Assembly (NCBI GenBank): GCA_944388955.1
Contig: CALXKJ010000016.1
Span: 1 to 55,344 of the forward strand
Length of the DNA stretch: 55,344 nucleotides
Source: an uncultured Spirochaetaceae bacterium
GTDB taxonomy: Bacteria; Spirochaetota; Spirochaetia; Sphaerochaetales; Sphaerochaetaceae
Direction: 5' to 3'
The notes below the pieces were generated by a model. That model saw nothing but the letters and a program-made list of their open reading frames with translations. It searched no databases and had not been told where the DNA came from. This document shows, piece after piece, positions 50,741 to 55,344 of this stretch. Both the position numbers and the translations under genes were made by a program. Within the stretch, counting starts at the first letter, position 1, and each line of letters starts with the position of its first letter.

Positions 50741-52526
50741 GAAAGAGAAGAAAACTATCACGAAAAAGATGATCAGGAAGAAGAAGCGTCCTGATGGGTT
50801 GAGAATGAAGACTGTCCTCGGATATACATTCACTGATTTCATGGATGCGATATCCACACGATACGGCAGCAGAACGTGCTACAGGGTATTCAGGGCCGGT
50901 GATGAGAATAACCTCACATATAGCCAGCTTGTGTGGAATGCCAAGGCTTCCGCTTCGTATCTCATTTCCATAGGCATAGGGAAGGGCGATAAGGTCGCGA
51001 TAATAGGAGAAAGCTGCCCGGAGTGGATGACCATGTATCTTGCGATAGTCTCCATCGGCGCGATTGCTGTTCCCGTTCTCCCTGATTTCCCTTCACGGGA
51101 TATGCTTTCGATACTTTCTGAAAGCGGCGCCAAGGCTGTATGCGTGAATATTAAGCAGCAGCCTAAAGTCGAGAGCATGAGCGGTGTTACATTCATCAGA
51201 ATGGATGACCTTATGCATATTCCTGAGATTCCGGAAGGCCATAGCTTCAAGGATGCTCCGGGATACCCCCTGAGAAACCATAAGATTGACGAGAGGGCCA
51301 TTGAGTCTCTCAAGCCTGAAGAGGATGATATCGCATCGATAATTTTCACTTCAGGAACGACAGGGGCTTCAAAAGGCGTGGTGCTAACGCATAAGAATAT
51401 CCTCAGGTGCGCAGATCTCGCTACTGATATCTATGTTCATCTCAAGCCCGGCTATAAAGCTCTCTCGATACTCCCGATGTCTCATGTCTATGAGTTCACG
51501 ATAGGACATGTCCTGACGCTGATGTGCGGACTTGATATAACATTCTTGGGAAAACCGCCAGCTGTCTCCATTCTTCTTCCAGCGCTCAGTGAGGTGAGGC
51601 CGCATGTAATGCTTTCTGTCCCTCTCCTTATCGAGAAAGTCTATAAAGCCGCAGTTGCCCCTGTTCTCAATGGGGATGGGAAGATTGCGAAGATGGCAAA
51701 GAACAGACTGCTTCGTCCTATTGTATACAGGACAATCGGAGCACGTCTCATGAAGACCTTCGGACATCGTCTGAAATTCTTCGGAATAGGAGGAGCCCCT
51801 CTGGATCCTGAGGTGGAGAAGTTCCTCTACGATGCCCATTTCCCTTATGCGATAGGCTATGGGCTTACAGAGACAGCGCCGCTTGTCGCGGCATGCGGAA
51901 GCTTCCGTAAGCAGCAGAAACCTGGTTTTATAGGAAAAATCGTTGAGGATGATGACGTGATTCTCCTCGATAAGAACAGCGAAGATGTTGGTGAGATTGC
52001 AGTCAAAGGTCCGAATGTGATGAATGGCTATTACAATCGTCCTGACCTCAATGACGAGGCGTTCACCGCTGATGGATATTTCCGCACCGGCGACCTTGGA
52101 TATATCGACAGGAAGAACAGGCTGGCTATAAGAGGAAGGGTGAAGACAATGATTCTCGGCCCAGGTGGGGAGAACATCTATCCTGAAACGATTGAAGGAC
52201 TTATAAATAACCAGGATTTCGTGGAGGAGTCCTTGGTCGTGCCTGAGAATGGAGGTCTTCTTGCCCTTATAAAAATCGATGTGAATCTGATGGCTGACAA
52301 GATGAAGATTTCCCTTCAGGAGGCGCAGAAGGAAGCCGAGAAGTATGTGGCGAGAATCAGAAAGGATGTGAATTCCCAGCTCTCCTCATTCTCGAAGATT
52401 TCGGAAGTCCAGCTTCAGGATAAGCCGTTTGAGAGAACGCCGACGCAGAAGATAAAACGATTCCTTTATCCAAAAAAGAAGGGAGATAAAGCCAGAGAAT
52501 CTGACACGGAAGAGAAAAAAGATTAA
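50727..52526 (+). CDS. Long-chain acyl-CoA synthetase (AMP-binding) with lysine-rich ends
   Basis: Activates fatty acids with ATP and CoA through an acyl-AMP step. In 599 residues, the core shows SIIFTSGTTGASKGVVLTHK (about 192-211), the GYGLTETAPL motif near 376, and GYFRTGDLGYIDRKNRLAIRGR near 450, followed by a C-terminal lid. The N-terminal 25 residues and the C-terminal 30 residues are extremely Lys-rich (KKDKKEKK... and KKKGDKARESDTEEKKD), which could aid membrane or nucleic-acid contact. ATG 50727 is chosen with GAGGGG 7 bases upstream, overlapping the MBL gene. DAHP synthase begins 9 bases later. Confidence 0.9.
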   Translation: MKKDKKEKKTITKKMIRKKKRPDGLRMKTVLGYTFTDFMDAISTRYGSRTCYRVFRAGDENNLTYSQLVWNAKASASYLISIGIGKGDKVAIIGESCPEWMTMYLAIVSIGAIAVPVLPDFPSRDMLSILSESGAKAVCVNIKQQPKVESMSGVTFIRMDDLMHIPEIPEGHSFKDAPGYPLRNHKIDERAIESLKPEEDDIASIIFTSGTTGASKGVVLTHKNILRCADLATDIYVHLKPGYKALSILPMSHVYEFTIGHVLTLMCGLDITFLGKPPAVSILLPALSEVRPHVMLSVPLLIEKVYKAAVAPVLNGDGKIAKMAKNRLLRPIVYRTIGARLMKTFGHRLKFFGIGGAPLDPEVEKFLYDAHFPYAIGYGLTETAPLVAACGSFRKQQKPGFIGKIVEDDDVILLDKNSEDVGEIAVKGPNVMNGYYNRPDLNDEAFTADGYFRTGDLGYIDRKNRLAIRGRVKTMILGPGGENIYPETIEGLINNQDFVEESLVVPENGGLLALIKIDVNLMADKMKISLQEAQKEAEKYVARIRKDVNSQLSSFSKISEVQLQDKPFERTPTQKIKRFLYPKKKGDKARESDTEEKKD

Positions 52527-52535
52527 TATTCCTCT

Positions 52536-53615
52536 ATGCTAAGTACACAGGATCTAAGAATAAGCAGCATAGAAATGCTGAAGACACCGTCTGAGATGGA
52601 GAAGGAGCTTCCCATCCCAGACGATATTCTTTTCCGTATTTCAGAATACAGGAAAACAGTCGCAGACATCATTCATGGAAAGGATAGCCGTCTGCTGGCG
52701 ATTATAGGGCCTTGCTCAATCCATGACCCTAAGGCTGCGCTGGAATATGCAGCGAAACTCAAGAAGCTGGCCGATGAGGTTTCAGATGTTTTCTTCATAG
52801 TGATGAGGACATATTTCGAAAAGCCACGCACTGCGCTTGGCTGGAAGGGCCTTATTGCGGATCCTGACATGGATGAGTCCTGCAATATAGAGAAAGGCCT
52901 TATGATAGCGCGAAGGCTTCTGCTTGATATAAGCGGTATAGGCCTTCCTGTTGGCTGTGAAGTCCTCGATCCTATTGTCCCGCAGTATACCGATGAGCTT
53001 ATGACATGGTCGAGTATCGGGGCGAGAACGACAGAGAGCCAGACTCATCGCTCGCTCGCTTCCGGTTTATCTGTGCCCGTTGGATTCAAGAACAGCACCT
53101 CAGGTGATTTCACTGCTGCTGTCAATGCCGCAAAGAGCGCGTCCCGCCCCGCATCGTTTATTGGTGTGCAGCGTGATGGAAAGCTGGGGGTTTTCAGATC
53201 CATGGGCAACATAGCGCCGCATCTTATACTCCGTGGTGGTGACCAGGGGCCTAATTATTACGAGGATGATGTTGAGTATGCGGCAAGCATGATGAAAGAC
53301 GCAGGCCTTGAGCCTGCCATCATCATCGACTGCTCACACCAGAACAGCAGAAAAGACTGGACACGGCAGAAGCGCGTGCTTCGTGGTGTTATCGATCAGG
53401 TGAGATGGGGTGAGACAGAAATCAGGGGATTCATGCTTGAATCGAATCTCTATGAGGGAAGCCAGAAGATACCATCAGATCTATCACTTCTTAAGTATGG
53501 TGTATCTGTTACAGATGGGTGTATCGGATGGGATGAAACTGATAGAATCGTGACAAATGCTGCCTCCTTGATAAGGGACGCGAAGAACAATGGCGGCAAG
53601 CTGGAGATTTTGTAA
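52536..53615 (+). CDS. 3-deoxy-7-phosphoheptulonate synthase, AroG/AroF type
   Basis: DAHP synthase, first enzyme of the shikimate pathway, joining phosphoenolpyruvate and erythrose 4-phosphate. The 359 residues match the type I-alpha length of E. coli enzymes. Landmarks: LLAIIGPCSIHDPKAALEYA (about 51-70), MRTYFEKPRTALGWKGLI (about 88-105), GARTTESQTHRSLASGLS (about 165), VGFKNSTSGD and IIDCSHQNSRKD near 265. Which isozyme (Phe, Tyr or Trp sensitive) cannot be said. No good Shine-Dalgarno is seen. Its TAA shares one base with the DJ-1 gene start (TAATG). Confidence 0.94.
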   Translation: MLSTQDLRISSIEMLKTPSEMEKELPIPDDILFRISEYRKTVADIIHGKDSRLLAIIGPCSIHDPKAALEYAAKLKKLADEVSDVFFIVMRTYFEKPRTALGWKGLIADPDMDESCNIEKGLMIARRLLLDISGIGLPVGCEVLDPIVPQYTDELMTWSSIGARTTESQTHRSLASGLSVPVGFKNSTSGDFTAAVNAAKSASRPASFIGVQRDGKLGVFRSMGNIAPHLILRGGDQGPNYYEDDVEYAASMMKDAGLEPAIIIDCSHQNSRKDWTRQKRVLRGVIDQVRWGETEIRGFMLESNLYEGSQKIPSDLSLLKYGVSVTDGCIGWDETDRIVTNAASLIRDAKNNGGKLEIL

Positions 53616-54160
53616 TGAAGGTTGTTGTATTTCTAGCCGATGGTTTTGAGGAAGCTGAGGCTATATGCCCGATAGATGTTATGAAGAGGGCTGGTATAGA
53701 TGTTATCCTTGCTGGTGTTTCAGGTAAGGAGATAAAGTCCTCTCATGGCGTGAATGTTGCAGCTGACACGTCTCTTGATGATCTTGAAAGCAAAGCGTAT
53801 GACGCTGTTTTCTGTCCTGGCGGAATGCCGGGAAGCGTCAATCTCTCCCAGTCCTGGAAAGTCAATGAGATAATCGTGAAGACAGCGCAGACAGGAATCG
53901 TTGCCGCGATATGCGCCGCTCCAGCTGTGGTGCTTGCTCCACTTGGACTGCTTGCCGGCAGGAGGGTGACCTGCTTCCCAGGTTGCGAGGCATATGCCCC
54001 TTCTATTGCCTTCACAGGCGATGGTGTTGACGTGGATGGGAATATAATCACTGCAAAAAGTGCCGGATGGGCTTTCGATCTTGGTCTTGCACTTGTTGAA
54101 AAGCTTATCTCGAAAGAGCAGGCTGAGAAGGTCAGAAGCTCTATCTACTACAAAGACTGA
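53615..54160 (+). CDS. DJ-1/PfpI family protein
   Basis: A 181-residue protein of the DJ-1 branch, related to glyoxalase III/deglycase and ThiJ proteins. MKVVVFLADGFEEAEAICPID holds the conserved Glu near residue 15; VAAICAAPAVVLAPLGLLAGRRVT has the nucleophile Cys around residue 100 at the sharp elbow; AGWAFDLGLALVEKL ends the fold. It may protect proteins against dicarbonyl damage; the exact activity is disputed even in studied members. Coupled to DAHP synthase. Confidence 0.88.
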   Translation: MKVVVFLADGFEEAEAICPIDVMKRAGIDVILAGVSGKEIKSSHGVNVAADTSLDDLESKAYDAVFCPGGMPGSVNLSQSWKVNEIIVKTAQTGIVAAICAAPAVVLAPLGLLAGRRVTCFPGCEAYAPSIAFTGDGVDVDGNIITAKSAGWAFDLGLALVEKLISKEQAEKVRSSIYYKD

Positions 54161-54174
54161 TTCAGGAGATGGAT

Positions 54175-55194
54175 ATGTATTTTCCGGAAAATTATAAACC
54201 TCTGCTTACTCAGCATGAGACTGAGAAGGCTATTAAGGATGCGAAGGACACATTTGAGAGATCTCTTTCAGGTGCTCTCCGGCTTTCACGTGTCACTTCC
54301 CCTCTTTTCGTTCCAGCGGGAAGCGGTATAAACGATGACCTCAATGGAGTTGAGAAACCTGTCTCATTCTCTGTTAAGAATCTCTGCGGTGAGAAGATGG
54401 AAATCATCCAGTCACTCGCAAAGTGGAAGAGAATGGCGCTTGCAGATTACAAGGTGAAACCAGGGCGTGGCATTTATACTGATATGAATGCGCTCAGGCC
54501 TGATGATGATATAGATGCAATCCATTCAATTTATGTGGACCAGTGGGACTGGGAGAAGGTGATAAAGCCCGAGGAGCGTAATCTTGATTATCTCAAGCAG
54601 ACAGTTAGGAGCATCTATCATGCGATAAAGAGAACAGCATTCCTCCTTGAGGAGGATTACCCTGTTCTGCATGATACTCTGCCAGAGGAAATCACATTCG
54701 TGCATACAGAGGAGGCGGCTTCTGAGTATCCTGATCTTACTCCGCAGGAACGTGAGAAAGCTCTTGCCAGGCGCTATGGTGCCGTTTTCCTTATCGGTAT
54801 AGGTTACGGTAACCCTCCACACTCAGGACGTGCACCTGATTATGATGACTGGTCGACAGAGACCGAGAACGGCTATCATGGTCTGAATGGGGATATCATA
54901 GTATGGGATACCGTGAGAAATGATTCACTTGAGCTTTCAAGCATGGGAATAAGAGTGAACAAGGAGGCCCTTGTCAGACAGCTTGAGATACGCGGAATGA
55001 TGGAAAGAAAGGAGCTTTACTGGCATAAGCGTCTTCTGAATGGCGAATACCCTGAGACAATCGGAGGCGGAATAGGGCAGTCCAGGCTATGTATGTTCCT
55101 TCTTCATAAGGCTCATGTGGGTGAGGTTCAGGCTTCTGTATGGCAGGATGAAGCGAGAAGCGAGGCGAAGAGCAAAGGCTTCACTCTGCTCTGA
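54175..55194 (+). CDS. asnA: Aspartate--ammonia ligase (AsnA)
   Basis: Makes asparagine from aspartate, ammonia and ATP; it is related to class-II aminoacyl-tRNA synthetases. The 339 residues carry LSRVTSPLFVPAGSGINDDLNG (about 37-58), SLAKWKRMAL, GRGIYTDMNALRPDDDID, the SIYVDQWDWEKVI segment (about 122) and GGGIGQSRLCMFLL at the C-terminus, as in E. coli AsnA. ATG 54175 is preferred to ATG 54169 because AGGAG ends immediately before the latter. It follows the DJ-1 gene by 14 bases. Ammonia-dependent synthesis fits an ammonia-rich gut habitat, an inference. Confidence 0.95.
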   Translation: MYFPENYKPLLTQHETEKAIKDAKDTFERSLSGALRLSRVTSPLFVPAGSGINDDLNGVEKPVSFSVKNLCGEKMEIIQSLAKWKRMALADYKVKPGRGIYTDMNALRPDDDIDAIHSIYVDQWDWEKVIKPEERNLDYLKQTVRSIYHAIKRTAFLLEEDYPVLHDTLPEEITFVHTEEAASEYPDLTPQEREKALARRYGAVFLIGIGYGNPPHSGRAPDYDDWSTETENGYHGLNGDIIVWDTVRNDSLELSSMGIRVNKEALVRQLEIRGMMERKELYWHKRLLNGEYPETIGGGIGQSRLCMFLLHKAHVGEVQASVWQDEARSEAKSKGFTLL

Positions 55195-55224
55195 TTTAGC
55201 TTGGAGAAATTTTCTGAAAGGGTA

Positions 55225-55253
55225 TTGCCATAGTTATCCAAATCTGGTAAATT
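55225..55253 (+). promoter_or_regulatory. Putative tRNA promoter
   Basis: TTGCCA (55225-55230), 17-base spacer and TAAATT (55248-55253); predicted start about 10 bases before the tRNA. Confidence 0.6.
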
Positions 55254-55270
55254 CTCGTTGTTGCATAAAT

Positions 55271-55343
55271 GGCGAGATAGCTCAGTTGGTAGAGCAAGCG
55301 GCTCATATCCGCTCGGTCAGGGGTCCGAGTCCCTTTCTCGCTA
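55271..55343 (+). tRNA. tRNA-Met (anticodon CAT), probably elongator
   Basis: A complete cloverleaf: acceptor GGCGAGA with TCTCGCT (first pair G-U), D arm with GCTC and GAGC, anticodon stem AGCGG/CCGCT around loop CTCATAT (anticodon CAT), T stem AGGGG/CCCTT with loop TCCGAGT, discriminator A. The next base is T, so CCA is not encoded. The anticodon stem lacks the three G-C pairs of initiator tRNA. A lysidine-modified tRNA-Ile2 has the same CAT anticodon and cannot be fully excluded by eye. Confidence 0.88.
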
Positions 55344-55344
55344 T

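Noticed and set aside
55271-55343. Initiator tRNA-fMet
   Set aside because: The anticodon stem lacks three consecutive G-C pairs and the first acceptor pair is G-U rather than the mismatch of initiators.
1-55344. CRISPR arrays, insertion sequences, prophage or integrative elements
   Set aside because: No evenly spaced direct repeats, transposase, integrase, terminal inverted repeats or phage genes were seen on either strand.

Overview
The window reads as a bacterial chromosome segment, most likely from an anaerobic host-associated spirochete (Treponemataceae or Sphaerochaetaceae type). This is an inference from gene content: a long pyrophosphate-dependent phosphofructokinase, a TIGR02206 (TP0381-like) membrane protein, a DUF3798 ABC system, RarA fused to a methyltransferase-like domain, an FeFe-hydrogenase maturation set, and a giant surface beta-barrel protein. 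Coding density is very high. Many co-directional genes overlap by 1-26 bases, and several convergent genes overlap at their 3' ends. No transposase, integrase, CRISPR array or phage gene was seen.

Layout. 1-715: tail of an upstream gene and a long AT-rich non-coding stretch. 716-2911: carbamate kinase and, convergent, a DUF4105 membrane protein. 2992-7785: recO, recJ, a helical-repeat protein, rpsU with its terminator, and a TIGR02206 membrane protein. 7812-10301: a serine unit (serA-serC-Lrp) bounded by a promoter and a terminator. 10325-12808: a dihydroorotate-dehydrogenase-like protein, an acyltransferase and a small lipoprotein. 12780-20270 (minus): an HD phosphohydrolase, a TtcA-like tRNA thiolase, a 1145-residue outer-membrane protein and mutL. 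20339-28397: a small exported protein on plus; then on minus the trigger factor-ClpP-ClpX-DHH phosphoesterase block, followed by a sigma-like regulator, rdgB and pepF. 28511-34134 (minus): an ABC importer operon with a DUF3798 binding protein. 34275-39201: GNAT, PfkB sugar kinase, superoxide reductase, lipoprotein and the RarA fusion. 39202-45221: a TetR regulator, then a guanine-class riboswitch, guanine deaminase and hydrogenase maturation genes (TM1266-type regulator, hydE, hydG, hydF). 45221-49497: PPi-phosphofructokinase, a DUF188 protein, a LuxR-type regulator and asnS. 49629-55343: an ArsC-fold protein without the usual Cys, a WalJ-type metallo-hydrolase, acyl-CoA synthetase, DAHP synthase, a DJ-1 family protein, asnA and tRNA-Met(CAT).

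How the parts fit. The genes suit a fermentative anaerobe: PPi-dependent glycolysis, hydrogenase maturation, superoxide reductase rather than dismutase, import of a small metabolite by the DUF3798 system, and guanine salvage or catabolism sensed by a riboswitch. Serine and asparagine synthesis and the first step of aromatic biosynthesis are present. The most interesting signals are regulatory and architectural: the guanine aptamer heading a guaD-hyd gene run, a perfect 9-bp hairpin that would hide the ribosome-binding site of the sigma-like gene, a hairpin enclosing the start codon of a lipoprotein gene, a regulator whose C-terminus is written antisense to asnS, and the beta-barrel protein coupled to mutL.
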